A stretch of 64,000 bases of DNA. Source: Armatimonadota bacterium (GTDB lineage Bacteria; Sysuimicrobiota; Sysuimicrobiia; Sysuimicrobiales; Sysuimicrobiaceae). The notes beneath the pieces were generated by a model. That model was not told where the DNA came from, did not search any database, and saw only the letters and a program-made list of their open reading frames with translations. A program made the position numbers and the translations under genes. Of this stretch, positions 28,981 to 37,696 are shown piece after piece (positions within the stretch are counted from its first letter, which is position 1; each line of letters starts with the position of its first letter). The stretch covers positions 124,001 to 188,000 of the forward strand of contig JANXCW010000004.1 in assembly GCA_025059775.1 (NCBI GenBank), read 5' to 3'.

Positions 28981-30096
28981 CTAGGCTCCCTCCTGGACCT
29001 CCGTGGATTCCGCCAGCTCCTCGGGGGTAAGATCCCGGAACAGCTTACGGGCCTCCGCCTCCCGCACCTGTGTTTCGCTCTTGATGTCGATCCGCCATCC
29101 GGTGAGCTTCGCCGCCAGCCGTGCATTCTGCCCTTCCCGGCCGATGGCCAGGGAGAGCTGGTTGTCGGGTACGATCACGGTGGCGGTCCGGGTCTCCTCG
29201 TCGATCTCCACCCGACTCACCTTTGCGGGCTGAAGGGCCGCGGCCACGAACTGGGAAGGATCCGGACTCCAGGGGACGATGTCGATCTTCTCCCCCCGCA
29301 GCTCGTCCACCACCGCCTGTACCCGGCTCCCCTTGGGCCCCACGCAGGCGCCCACGGGATCCACGTTGCGGTCCCGGGAGTACACCGCGATCTTGGTGCG
29401 GGAGCCGGGTTCCCGGGCGATGTTCTCAATGACCACGATCCCCTCCCGCAGCTCCGGCACCTCCTGCTCGAAGAGCTTGCGCACAAGCCCCGGGTGCGCC
29501 CGGGAGACGAAGATCTGGGGACCCCGGGTGGTGGTGCGCACCTCCGTCACGTACACCTTGATCCGCTCCCCCTGACGATAGGTCTCCCGGGGGATCTGCT
29601 CCGTGGGCGGGAGCACGGCCTCCACACGCCCCAGGTCCACATACACGTTCCGCTTCTCGATCCGCTGGACAATTCCCGTGACCACTTCCTTCTCGCGCTT
29701 CTCGAACTCCTTCTGCACCAGCTCCCGCTCCGCTTCCCGGATCCGCTGGACGATGACCTGTTTGGCGGTCTGGGCCGCGATGCGGCCGAAATCCCGGGGC
29801 GTGATCTCCTCCTCCACGAGATCCCCCACCTGTGCGGTAGGATCCTCCCGACGCATCTCGTCCAGGGAGATCTGCGTGGTGGGATCCTCCACCCGTTCCA
29901 CCACGGTCTTGGTGCTATACACCCGCACTTCCCCCGTCCTCGGGTCGAGCTCCACCCGGACGTTCTGGCCCGTGCCCCCAAAGTGCTTCTTGTAGGCAGA
30001 GACCAGGGCGTTCTGCACCGCCTCGATGAGCACCTCCTTGGAGATCCCCCGCTCCTCCTCCAGGAGGTCCAGCGCACGGATCAGCTCTCCATTCAT
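28981..30096 (-). CDS. nusA: Transcription termination/antitermination factor NusA
   Basis: 371 residues: N-terminal RNA polymerase-binding domain (about 1-125), S1 domain (about 135-200), and two KH domains (about 205-345, with [11 protein letters not shown] and [12 protein letters not shown]). It lacks the acidic repeats of enterobacterial NusA, like the Bacillus form. It modulates pausing and termination. It is 46 nt downstream of rimP. If the rimP leader attenuator is real, NusA could control its own operon. Confidence 0.97.
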   Translation of the reverse strand: MNGELIRALDLLEEERGISKEVLIEAVQNALVSAYKKHFGGTGQNVRVELDPRTGEVRVYSTKTVVERVEDPTTQISLDEMRREDPTAQVGDLVEEEITPRDFGRIAAQTAKQVIVQRIREAERELVQKEFEKREKEVVTGIVQRIEKRNVYVDLGRVEAVLPPTEQIPRETYRQGERIKVYVTEVRTTTRGPQIFVSRAHPGLVRKLFEQEVPELREGIVVIENIAREPGSRTKIAVYSRDRNVDPVGACVGPKGSRVQAVVDELRGEKIDIVPWSPDPSQFVAAALQPAKVSRVEIDEETRTATVIVPDNQLSLAIGREGQNARLAAKLTGWRIDIKSETQVREAEARKLFRDLTPEELAESTEVQEGA

Positions 30097-30142
30097 TCCT
30101 CTCCACCACCTCGTTTCTGGATTTCCGGACGGCCCGGGTGCC

Positions 30143-30637
30143 CTAGCGGCGACGCAGATCCCGCCGGATCTCCTCGGGATCCACCCGCAGCCGTGCCTGA
30201 GCGATCTCCCCGAGGGGGATGTGGGCCTCCCGGCCCCTTCCGAGATCCACCACCACCCGTCCCTCCACGATCCCCCGGAGCCGTCCCGTAAAGTGACGCT
30301 GGCCGGAGATCTCGGAGACGGTAGTGACCTCCACCAGCCGACCCGCGAACCGCTCGAAGTCCCCGGCCCGGCGCAGGGGTCGGTCCAGCCCGGGTGAGGC
30401 CACTTCCAAGGTGTAGCGGTGGAGGAAGAGATCCTCCAGGTCCAGCTGACGGGAGACGCGCTCGGACAGGCGGGCGCAGTCCTCTACGGACACCCCTCCC
30501 TCCCGATCCACCAGGATCCGCAGGACCGTGCGGGAGCCCTGTCCTTCTAGCTCCACGTCCACCAGCTCCAGCCCCATCCGATCCGCGATGGGCTGAGCGA
30601 GCTGGCTCACGCGCCGAAGAATCGCCTGCCGCTCCAT
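30143..30637 (-). CDS. rimP: Ribosome maturation factor RimP
   Basis: 164 residues with the LELVDVELEGQGSR start strand, the VASPGLDRPLRRAGDFERF motif and the C-terminal SH3-like domain. It helps assemble the 30S head. First gene of the nusA-infB operon, with an AGAGGAGG site 2 nt before the ATG that lies immediately downstream of a terminator-like hairpin. Confidence 0.95.
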   Translation of the reverse strand: MERQAILRRVSQLAQPIADRMGLELVDVELEGQGSRTVLRILVDREGGVSVEDCARLSERVSRQLDLEDLFLHRYTLEVASPGLDRPLRRAGDFERFAGRLVEVTTVSEISGQRHFTGRLRGIVEGRVVVDLGRGREAHIPLGEIAQARLRVDPEEIRRDLRRR

Positions 30638-30647
30638 AGCCTCCTCT

Positions 30648-30678
30648 AAAACGAAGGAGTGGGCTTCCTACCCACTCC
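30648..30678 (-). terminator. Hairpin plus TTCGTTTT in the rimP leader: attenuator or asnS terminator
   Basis: On the minus strand GGAGTGGG (30678-30671) pairs perfectly with CCCACTCC (30663-30656) around a 7-nt loop, followed at once by TTCGTTTT. This is the only near-canonical intrinsic terminator I found in the window. It lies between the rimP promoter candidate and the rimP ribosome site, so it would interrupt that operon's own transcript as well as end asnS. A segment 17 nt upstream (30706-30695) can pair with its 3' arm. Confidence 0.6.
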
Positions 30679-30728
30679 CGCGTACATGGCACAACCCCTT
30701 CCTTCGCCTGCCTGGCTGCTCTAGGCTC

Positions 30729-30757
30729 AGCATACCACGTCTCCGCCCGGCCGGCAA
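30729..30757 (-). promoter_or_regulatory. rimP-nusA operon promoter candidate (TTGCCG, 17 nt, TATGCT)
   Basis: TTGCCG (30757-30752) and TATGCT (30734-30729) with 17 nt between; each hexamer matches consensus at 4 of 6. The predicted start near 30722 gives an 85-nt leader containing the attenuator-like hairpin. Confidence 0.5.
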
Positions 30758-30818
30758 CCTCCTCGGGCGCCCTTTGCGTACAAAAGTTCGCAGTTTGGGG
30801 ATGGAAAGGCCGCTCCGG

Positions 30819-32117
30819 TCAGGGGCCCAGCCGGTAGAGGAGGCGGGGAAAGGGGATGGCCTCCCGCACATGGTCGAGCCCGCAGATCCAAGCTACCGTC
30901 CGCTCGATCCCCAACCCGAACCCCGCATGGGGGACCGAGCCGTACCGCCGCAGGTCCAGGTACCACGCGTAGGGCTGTGGCGGCAGCCCGTGCTCGGAAA
31001 GTCGCCGTTCCAGCAGGCTCAGATCGTGGATCCGCTGGCCGCCGCCGACGATCTCCCCGTACCCTTCCGGGGCCAGAAGGTCGAAGTTCAGCACCACCTC
31101 CGGGCGTTCCGGATCGGGCTGCATGTAGAAGGCCTTGCAGGCGGCGGGGTAGCGGTGCACGAATACGGGACGGTCGAAGGCACGGCTGAGGATCGTCTCC
31201 TCGTCCCCACCGAAGTCCTCGCCCCACCGCATCCAAAGCCCTGCCTCGTTGACCCGGCGCACCGCCTCGTCGTAGGAGATGCGGGCAAACGGAGGTCGAA
31301 CGCGCTCCAGGGCTTCCGTCTCCCGCCCCAGGACCCCCAGTTCCCGCCTGCACCGGTCCAGCACGGCCTCCACGATGGCCACCACGAGTCCCTCCGCAAG
31401 CGCCATGCACCCATCGAGGTCGAGGTAGGCGGCCTCCGGCTCCAGCATCCAGAACTCCGTGAGGTGGCGCCGCGTTTTCGACTTCTCGGCTCGGAAGGTG
31501 GGGCCCAGACAGTACACCCGGCCGAAGGCCATGGCCGCGGCCTCCATGTACAGCTGCCCGCTCTGGGTGAGATAGGCCTTGCGGTCGAAGTAGTCCACCT
31601 TGAAGAGGGTGGTGGTCCCCTCCACCGCGAGGGGGGTGAGGATGGGCGCGTCCACCCGGAGATATCCGTGAGCCTGCAGGTACTCCTCCGCGGCCCGGAT
31701 CACCTCTGCCCGGATGCGGAGCACCGCGTGTGGCCGGCGGCTGCGCAGCCATAGGTGCCGGTGGTCCAGCAGGAACTCGATCCCGTGCTCCTTCGGGGTA
31801 ATGGGATACCCTTCTGCCCGATGCACCAGCTCGATTTCCCGAACCGCCAGCTCGTACCCGCCCGGTGCCCGGGCGTCCTCCCGCACCATCCCCCGGACGA
31901 TGAGGGCGCTTTCCTGGGTGAGGACATCGTATTGCGCCAGGAGGTCGTCCGAGGCTTCGGGCTTGGCAAGGACCGCCTGCAGGATTCCGGACCCGTCCCG
32001 CACCAGGAGGAACCGGACCTTGCCGCTGCTCCGTTTGTCATAGAGCCATCCCCGCAGCTCCACCTCCTCCCCCACATGCCGGCCCACCTCGCGCACGCGG
32101 ATCCACTTCGCCTCCAT
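30819..32117 (-). CDS. asnS: Asparaginyl-tRNA synthetase (class IIb)
   Basis: 432 residues with an N-terminal OB-fold anticodon-binding domain (about 1-105) and the class II catalytic core. Motif 2 is [32 protein letters not shown] replaces the aspartyl pattern and marks AsnRS-like enzymes. Motif 3 is [13 protein letters not shown]. Charging is probably with asparagine, but an archaeal-type aspartyl relative cannot be fully excluded from reading alone. A GGGAGGTGG site precedes the ATG. It is divergent from the phosphofructokinase gene. Confidence 0.88.
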   Translation of the reverse strand: MEAKWIRVREVGRHVGEEVELRGWLYDKRSSGKVRFLLVRDGSGILQAVLAKPEASDDLLAQYDVLTQESALIVRGMVREDARAPGGYELAVREIELVHRAEGYPITPKEHGIEFLLDHRHLWLRSRRPHAVLRIRAEVIRAAEEYLQAHGYLRVDAPILTPLAVEGTTTLFKVDYFDRKAYLTQSGQLYMEAAAMAFGRVYCLGPTFRAEKSKTRRHLTEFWMLEPEAAYLDLDGCMALAEGLVVAIVEAVLDRCRRELGVLGRETEALERVRPPFARISYDEAVRRVNEAGLWMRWGEDFGGDEETILSRAFDRPVFVHRYPAACKAFYMQPDPERPEVVLNFDLLAPEGYGEIVGGGQRIHDLSLLERRLSEHGLPPQPYAWYLDLRRYGSVPHAGFGLGIERTVAWICGLDHVREAIPFPRLLYRLGP

Positions 32118-32204
32118 GCGCCACCTCCCGAACCTATCATGCGGGTTGCCCGGAGATGGTGCGAGCCCTCATTCTAAACCCAGACCTGGGAAAGGTGGTG
32201 TGCC

Positions 32205-33506
32205 ATGGAAGGTCGCGGGAAGGACCTGGGCATCCTGGTGGGAGGAGGGCCGGCACCCGGCATCAACGGAGTCATCGGAGCCGTGACCATCGAAGCCCGC
32301 AACCGGGGTCTCCGGGTGTGGGGGATCTACGACGGGTGGCAGTGGCTCATGCAGGAGGACGCCCGGACCCTGCGGGAGCGGGGGCATGTGCGGGAACTTC
32401 AGATCGCGGAGGTCTCCCGGATCCACTTTGACGGGGGATCCCTCCTCCGGACCTCCCGGGCGAACCCCACCCGGCGGGAGGAGGACCTAGAGCGGGTGGT
32501 CTCCAACCTCCGGGAACTCGGCATCGGATATCTGGTCACCGTGGGGGGAGACGACACCGCCTTCGCCGCAGCCCGGGTATGCGAACGGGCCCGGGGCACC
32601 ATCCGGTTCGCCCACGTGCCCAAGACCATCGACAACGACCTCCCGCTCCCGGGTGGAGCCCCCACCTTCGGATTCCACACCGCCAAGCAGGTGGGCTTTG
32701 AACTGGTGCGCAACCTCATGGAGGATTCCCGCACCACGAACCGGTGGTTCTTCGTAAGCGTGATGGGTCGCAGCGCGGGGCACCTGGCCCTGGGCATCGG
32801 AAAGGCTGCGGGAGCCACCCTCACCCTCATTCCAGAGGAGTTCCCCGAGCGTACCTCCTTGGCCCTGGTGGCGGACGTGCTGGAGGCCGCCATGTTGAAG
32901 CGCCGGGTCATGGGCCGGGAGGACGGGGTGGCCATCGTGGCGGAGGGGATCCTGGAGCAGGTCCCGGAGGAGGAGCTCGCGGCGCAGGAGGGTGTCCGGA
33001 TCGTACGGGATCCGTACGGACACATCCGTCTGGCGGAGCTGGATTTGGCGTACATCCTGAAGAGCATGGTGGAGCGGCGATTTGCGGCCCGAGGGGAGCA
33101 ACGCACCATCGTGCACAAGAGCATCGGGTACGAGTTGCGGTGCGCTCCGCCCATCGCCTCGGACTCCGAGTACGTGCGGGACTTGGGCTACGGCGCGGTG
33201 CGCTACCTTCTGGAGGAGGAAGGGTCTGAGGGGGCCATGGTGTGCATGGAGGCCGGGCAGCTGCGCTACGTGGACTTCACGGAGCTCCTGGACCCGCAGA
33301 CGGGCCGGACCAGGGTGCGGCGGGTGGACCTCCGCTCCACCGCCTACCGGGTGGCCCGGAAGTACATGATCCGCCTGGAGCCGGAGGACCTGCAGGACCC
33401 GCAGATGCTGCGGCAGCTGAGCGCGGCCGCCGGGATGACACCGGAGGCCTTCCGGGCCCGATACGAACCCGCAGCACAGCTGGGGGTCCTCACCACAGAT
33501 ACCTGA
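32205..33506 (+). CDS. pfp: 6-phosphofructokinase, pyrophosphate-type signature
   Basis: 433-residue PFK with GGGPAPGIN near residue 13. The phosphoryl-donor positions read GGDDT (114-118) and PKTIDND (139-145). Asp117 and Lys140 are the residues that in this superfamily go with pyrophosphate use; ATP enzymes have glycine at both. The enzyme therefore probably runs the reversible PPi reaction between fructose 6-phosphate and 1,6-bisphosphate. MGRSAGHLA and the substrate-binding region follow. An AAGGTGG site sets the ATG. It overlaps the convergent hypothetical gene by 17 nt. Confidence 0.9.
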   Translation: MEGRGKDLGILVGGGPAPGINGVIGAVTIEARNRGLRVWGIYDGWQWLMQEDARTLRERGHVRELQIAEVSRIHFDGGSLLRTSRANPTRREEDLERVVSNLRELGIGYLVTVGGDDTAFAAARVCERARGTIRFAHVPKTIDNDLPLPGGAPTFGFHTAKQVGFELVRNLMEDSRTTNRWFFVSVMGRSAGHLALGIGKAAGATLTLIPEEFPERTSLALVADVLEAAMLKRRVMGREDGVAIVAEGILEQVPEEELAAQEGVRIVRDPYGHIRLAELDLAYILKSMVERRFAARGEQRTIVHKSIGYELRCAPPIASDSEYVRDLGYGAVRYLLEEEGSEGAMVCMEAGQLRYVDFTELLDPQTGRTRVRRVDLRSTAYRVARKYMIRLEPEDLQDPQMLRQLSAAAGMTPEAFRARYEPAAQLGVLTTDT

Positions 33507-33900
33507 ACTTCGCGGCGAACCGGCGCTCCAGGTCCTCCCGGTGCAGGAAGTAGACGGGACATTGCCGGAGCATGCAGATGTGGAGGGCCTGGTTGCAGTA
33601 GGCCTCCGGGACCTCCCAGCACTTCCGGTTCAGGAAGAACGCAAAGCACACCCCCCGACGGTCGTCGTAGCTCTGCAGCTCCTCCAGATCCACGGAGGGC
33701 TGCGGGGGCGAGGAGGACCCTGGGGGGGGAGAAAGCGGGGTCTGTGGAGGCCCGGATGGGGAAGGCTCCGGGTGCGGAAGGAGCTGCCCGCTACTCGTCC
33801 GCTCCGGGGGGATGGCTGCTTCCAGCTCGCGCAGCTTCTGGCTCGTGTCCTGAATAAGGGCCCGAATTCCGCGCCGGAGTTCCTCCCGCGATCTGCTCAC
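33490..33900 (-). CDS. Hypothetical protein with C-terminal five-cysteine motif
   Basis: 136 residues, function not recognised. The N-terminal 35 residues form a charged helix, then a Pro/Ser-rich linker (about 45-75). A C-terminal block holds five cysteines spaced 8, 7, 6 and 4 residues apart, including KCWE and QCPVYF. The CWE...CP pattern loosely recalls CW-type or two-CW zinc motifs. The GTG start at 33,900 is chosen because AGAGGTGG lies just before it; an upstream ATG overlaps that site. The first 110 nt overlap the ParA 3' end in another frame, and the 3' end overlaps the phosphofructokinase gene. Confidence 0.6.
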   Translation of the reverse strand: MSRSREELRRGIRALIQDTSQKLRELEAAIPPERTSSGQLLPHPEPSPSGPPQTPLSPPPGSSSPPQPSVDLEELQSYDDRRGVCFAFFLNRKCWEVPEAYCNQALHICMLRQCPVYFLHREDLERRFAAKFRYLW

Positions 33901-34720
33901 GTGCCACCACCTCTTTTGCAAGGCTCATGTACTCCTGCGCCCCCCGCGACTGGGGCAGGTGCAGGAAGATGGGAACCCCCGCCATGGAGGACTCCACCAG
34001 TTTGATGCTGAAGTGAATGGTGGTCTGGAAAACCTTCTCCCCGAAGAACTCATGGATCCCCCGCAGGATCTCCCGACTGAGGTTGTTGCGGCCGTCGTAC
34101 ATGGTGGCCAGCACCCCCAGGATCTCCACCCGGTGGCCGATCTCGTCCCGCACCATCTGCAGGGTGCGCAGCAGCTGCCGCATGCCCAGCAGGGCGTAGT
34201 AGTGGGTCTGGATCGGGATGACGACCTGGTCCGCGGCCACCAGCGCGTTCAGGGTCAGCAGCCCTAGGGAAGGGGGGGTGTCGATGACAACGAAATCGTA
34301 CCGATCCCGCACGGGCTCCAGCTTCCGCCGCAGCACGTGCTCCCGCCCGATCCGAGCTACGAGCTCCAGCTCCGCGGCCGCCAGGTCGATGGAGGACGGC
34401 GCCACCACGAGGCCGGGGACCGTGGAGGGCCGCAGGATGTCCTCCAGGGAGACGCCGCCTTCCTCCGATCGGCTCTCCGTGATCACGTGGTAGATGGTGT
34501 GCGGGAGCTCCGCGGGTTCCAATCCCAGGCTCACGGTGGCGTTCGCCTGCGGATCCAGGTCCACCAGCAGCACCCGGAAGCCCAGGGCCGCCAGGCACGC
34601 ACCGAGGTTCACCGCGGTGGTGGTCTTCCCGCAGCCGCCCTTCTGGTTGACGAGGGCCACGATGCGTCCCACGCCGCGCCCCTGCGCCACCTCGCCCGTC
34701 CGCTCCACCCATGGGTTCAC
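33791..34720 (-). CDS. ParA/Soj family ATPase (orphan)
   Basis: 309 residues with the deviant Walker A NQKGGCGKTTTA near residue 26, VLLVDLDPQANAT (A' motif) and VIDTPPSLG (Walker B), typical of Soj/ParA chromosome- or cargo-positioning ATPases. No parB is adjacent, so it may position something other than the origin, possibly with the Cys-rich protein next door. GTG start overlaps the cca stop (GTGA). The last 33 residues are disordered-looking and are encoded over the start of the next gene; the ATPase fold ends before them. Confidence 0.88.
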   Translation of the reverse strand: MNPWVERTGEVAQGRGVGRIVALVNQKGGCGKTTTAVNLGACLAALGFRVLLVDLDPQANATVSLGLEPAELPHTIYHVITESRSEEGGVSLEDILRPSTVPGLVVAPSSIDLAAAELELVARIGREHVLRRKLEPVRDRYDFVVIDTPPSLGLLTLNALVAADQVVIPIQTHYYALLGMRQLLRTLQMVRDEIGHRVEILGVLATMYDGRNNLSREILRGIHEFFGEKVFQTTIHFSIKLVESSMAGVPIFLHLPQSRGAQEYMSLAKEVVAREQIAGGTPARNSGPYSGHEPEAARAGSSHPPGADE

Positions 34721-36087
34721 GGAACCGTCCGGACCTCCCCCGGGGATTCCGGATGCGAGTTCGACTCCCCGTGGGGCTTTTCCTGCGTGCGCAGGAGTTC
34801 GCGGACGAACTCCAGCGCCTCCTCCCGGCTCCGTACCCGCCCCTCCAGCTGGGCGTCCCGCACCGCCTCCAGGATCTTCCGGAAAACGGGGCCGGGCTGC
34901 AGTCCGAGGGCCCTGAGGTCCCACCCCGTCAGGAGCCTCGGCGGGTTGACATCCTCCGGACGGAGTTGTTCGCGGTGGGCGAGGATCCACTCGTACGTGG
35001 AGAGATCCCCGTGGCTCGCCACGCAGTCCGCCCGATACAGTTCCAACAGCTCCTCGAAGTCCGGTCGGGCGAAGAAGGCCCGGCGTTTGGATTCCCGCAT
35101 GCGGGGGAGGTCGCTCAAGCGCATGTGGTCCCGCACCAGGGCTACAATCCGTTCGGTCTCCCTGTGGCTCAACCGGAGGCGCTGGCAGATCTCCCTCGCG
35201 AGCTCCGCGCCCACCCGGTCATGGGCAGGGAACCATACCCGCTCACCTCGTGTGAAGGTGCGGGGCTTGCCGACATCGTGCAGCAGGGTGGCCATGGCCA
35301 GCACCGCGGAAGGATCCCGCAGGGCGTCGAGGCTCAGGATGGTATGCGTGAAGACATCTCCTTCCGGATGGTGCTGAGGCGGCTGCGGGATGCCCTTCAT
35401 CGCCGCCACTTCAGGGAGGATGTGCGGAAGGAGCCCGGTCTCGTCCAAAAGCCGCAGCCCGCGTCCCCGACGGGGACCGGTGAGGAGGCGGAGGAGCTCG
35501 TCCCGGATCCGCTCCCAGCTCGTGGAGCGGATCCGATCCGCGAGCGCTCGGATGGCCGCCAAGGTCTCCGGGTCGATGGCGAAATCCAGCTCGCACGCGA
35601 GCCGCACCGCCCGCAGCATCCGGAGCCGGTCCTCCTGGAAGCGCTCCCAGGGGTCTCCGATGGTGCGCAGCCGCCGCTCCGCTAGATCCCGCTGTCCGGA
35701 AACCCAGTCGAGGAGCGTACCGGTGATGGGATCCAGGAGAAGCCCGTTAATGGTGAAGTCCCGCCGACGGACGTCCTCCAGCGCGGAGGCATAATAAACC
35801 TGTGAGGGATGCCGACCGTCGAGGTAGGGGCCCTCCACCCGGAAGGTGGCCACCTCTATCCAGTGGCCCCCCACCCGCACACGAACCACCCCGAAAGTAG
35901 CCCCTACCAGGAGGGCATCGGGGAATAGACGCAGGACTTCCTCCGGGCGGGCACTAGTGGCCACATCGTAGTCCTTCGGGGTTCGCCCCAAGAGCAGGTC
36001 CCGGACACACCCCCCTGCCCAGTACGCCTCGTACCCAGCTTGCTGGAGGCGCCGGACGACCTCGCGGGCGGCCTCCTCAGGGCTCAG
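34717..36087 (-). CDS. cca: CCA-adding enzyme / poly(A) polymerase family nucleotidyltransferase with HD domain
   Basis: About 456 residues. The nucleotidyltransferase head has GGCVRDLLLGRTPKDYDVAT with the DxD metal pair, RRRDFTINGLLLDP and an RNA-binding region. It is followed by an HD phosphohydrolase domain (HHPEGDVFTHT, LLHDVGKP). It adds or repairs tRNA CCA ends; the tRNA in this window lacks an encoded CCA, consistent with need. No ATG, GTG or TTG lies in frame where the protein should start; a CTG overlapping the ytxH stop (CTGA) behind a GGAGG site fits the expected N-terminus. Confidence 0.87.
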   Translation of the reverse strand: MSPEEAAREVVRRLQQAGYEAYWAGGCVRDLLLGRTPKDYDVATSARPEEVLRLFPDALLVGATFGVVRVRVGGHWIEVATFRVEGPYLDGRHPSQVYYASALEDVRRRDFTINGLLLDPITGTLLDWVSGQRDLAERRLRTIGDPWERFQEDRLRMLRAVRLACELDFAIDPETLAAIRALADRIRSTSWERIRDELLRLLTGPRRGRGLRLLDETGLLPHILPEVAAMKGIPQPPQHHPEGDVFTHTILSLDALRDPSAVLAMATLLHDVGKPRTFTRGERVWFPAHDRVGAELAREICQRLRLSHRETERIVALVRDHMRLSDLPRMRESKRRAFFARPDFEELLELYRADCVASHGDLSTYEWILAHREQLRPEDVNPPRLLTGWDLRALGLQPGPVFRKILEAVRDAQLEGRVRSREEALEFVRELLRTQEKPHGESNSHPESPGEVRTVP

Positions 36088-36413
36088 CGCTCCTCCAGCT
36101 CCTCCAGGCGGCCCAACAGCTCCTCCCGCTGCTCCTGTGCCGCCTCCTTGCCCCGCACGATGGCCTCCCGGATCCGCTCGGCCCCGTGCTCCACCACCTC
36201 CCGGCCGCGCTGGATCACGGTCTCCGCGGTGTCCCGGACGCGCTCCGTGAGGTTCTGGGTTCCCTCCCGCAACCGTCCCGCGAATTCCTCCGTCCGCTCC
36301 TTCAGCCGGTGCCGCACCTGTTCCCCGGATTGGGGCGCCAGCAGCAACCCCAACCCGATCCCCACGAGTGCTCCCACCACGAACCCGCTGAGAAACTCGG
36401 AACGCTCCGCCAT
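36084..36413 (-). CDS. YtxH-like small membrane protein
   Basis: 109 residues: MAERSEFLSG, then a Gly-rich membrane segment (about 9-30, FVVGALVGIGLGLLLAP), then a long charged amphipathic helix. This is the YtxH/DUF948-neighbour plan seen in many Bacillota and Armatimonadota. Function is unclear; a Bacillus homologue is stress-induced. An AAGGAGG site sets the start. It is coupled to the putative CTG start of cca. Confidence 0.75.
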   Translation of the reverse strand: MAERSEFLSGFVVGALVGIGLGLLLAPQSGEQVRHRLKERTEEFAGRLREGTQNLTERVRDTAETVIQRGREVVEHGAERIREAIVRGKEAAQEQREELLGRLEELEER

Positions 36414-36426
36414 CCCGCATCCCTCC

Positions 36427-37551
36427 TTATCCTGTGCATACCGGTACCGCCATGGCCTGCTCGAACCGCTCCCCGCCGAGGGTGCGCACCCGGCGCACCA
36501 CACCGCCGCCTAGGACCTCCTCTCCCCGGTAGAGGCAAGCCACCTGCCCCGCGTTCGTGGCCCCCACGGGATCCCGGAACCGCACCCGGACCCCCTCCGC
36601 CAGGCACTCCACTTCCGCGGGGACGTCTGGAGCCCCGTGACGCAGACGCACCGTGGCCGCAAACCGGCAAGCCGGGGGCTCCCCCTGCACCCAGGACACC
36701 TCCTCCAGCTCCACCTCCGCGACCCGAAGATCCGCCTCCTCCCCGACCACGAGGGCGTTGCGATCCGCCAGGATGGCCACCACGTACAGGGGCCTGCCTG
36801 CGGCAATTCCCAATCCCCGACGCTGCCCCAGGGTGTACCGGGCAATCCCCTGGTGCGTTCCCACGAGTCTACCTTCCGTGTCGTAGATGGGGCCCGGCCG
36901 GAGCGCTTCCGGAACAAACCGGGCCACCACCTGCGTGTAGTGTCCCCGGGGCACGAAGCAGATCTCCTGGCTTTCGGGCTTGTCCGCCACCGCCAGTCCC
37001 AGGCGTCGGGCCATCTCCCGGATCCGGGGCTTGGTGTGCTCCCCCACAGGGAAGAGCAACCGGCTCAGTTCCTGCTGGGTGAGGGCATAGAGGACGTAGG
37101 ACTGGTCCTTGGCCCGGTCCGCGGCCCGCAGGAGCCGGAACCGCCCGCCTTGCCAGCGCACTCGGGCGTAGTGTCCCGTGGCGAGGTACTCCATCCCCAG
37201 GGCAGCCACTTTCTCCAGCAGCAAGGAGAACTTGATGTACCGGTTGCAGGCCACGCACGGGTTGGGAGTGCGGCCCCGGGCATAGGCCTCCGCAAAGGGC
37301 CGGATCACCGCGGCTTCAAAGGCCTCCCGCAGGTTCAGGACGTAGTGGGGAATACCCAGCTGGCGCGCCACGTCCCGGGCGTCCTCCACGGCCCCGATCC
37401 CGCAGCACGTGGGGCCTGTTTCCTCCTCCGTTAGCCAGCTGGGCCACAGGTTCATGGTGAAGCCCACCACTTCGTGCCCAGCCTCCACAAGGAGGGCTGC
37501 GGCCACCGCGCTGTCCACACCGCCGCTCATGGCCACCGCAACCCGCGCCAT
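36427..37551 (-). CDS. mnmA: tRNA-specific 2-thiouridylase MnmA
   Basis: Thiolates U34 of Lys, Glu and Gln tRNAs. 374 residues. The PP-loop [10 protein letters not shown] is at 9-18, the first catalytic cysteine in [14 protein letters not shown] (about 105), and the second in SQEICFV (about 205). A C-terminal beta-barrel follows. The ATG of [11 protein letters not shown] is the conserved start. It is divergent from the Liv transporter operon. Confidence 0.95.
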   Translation of the reverse strand: MARVAVAMSGGVDSAVAAALLVEAGHEVVGFTMNLWPSWLTEEETGPTCCGIGAVEDARDVARQLGIPHYVLNLREAFEAAVIRPFAEAYARGRTPNPCVACNRYIKFSLLLEKVAALGMEYLATGHYARVRWQGGRFRLLRAADRAKDQSYVLYALTQQELSRLLFPVGEHTKPRIREMARRLGLAVADKPESQEICFVPRGHYTQVVARFVPEALRPGPIYDTEGRLVGTHQGIARYTLGQRRGLGIAAGRPLYVVAILADRNALVVGEEADLRVAEVELEEVSWVQGEPPACRFAATVRLRHGAPDVPAEVECLAEGVRVRFRDPVGATNAGQVACLYRGEEVLGGGVVRRVRTLGGERFEQAMAVPVCTG

Positions 37552-37607
37552 CGTCCTTCTCCCCCCATGATACCACCCCGCGGCGTCTGATCCGAGCCTG
37601 CCGCACC

Positions 37608-37637
37608 TTGCATGGGGGGCGAGATCCACAGTAAAAA
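37608..37637 (+). promoter_or_regulatory. Possible Liv operon promoter in an A-rich patch
   Basis: TTGCAT (37608-37613) and TAAAAA (37632-37637) are 18 nt apart. The segment 37629-37651 is an unusually A-rich run for this GC-rich window, with repeated GTAAAAA elements. It is the only non-coding region between mnmA and livK. Neither hexamer is strong, so this is tentative. Confidence 0.35.
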
Positions 37638-37696
37638 GTAAAAAATAGAAAGGCTCGATGGGCTCAAGAAAACCTCAAGACGGGGGGAGAGAGAAC

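Noticed and set aside
33791-34720. ParA as evidence of a nearby chromosome origin or plasmid partition locus
   Set aside because: No parB, parS-like repeats, dnaA, rnpA or rep gene lies nearby; neighbours are tRNA and RNA enzymes.
37620-37660. A-rich patch read as a possible replication or integration site
   Set aside because: Too short, with no DnaA-box cluster, iterons, integrase or flanking repeats; more simply an upstream promoter region.
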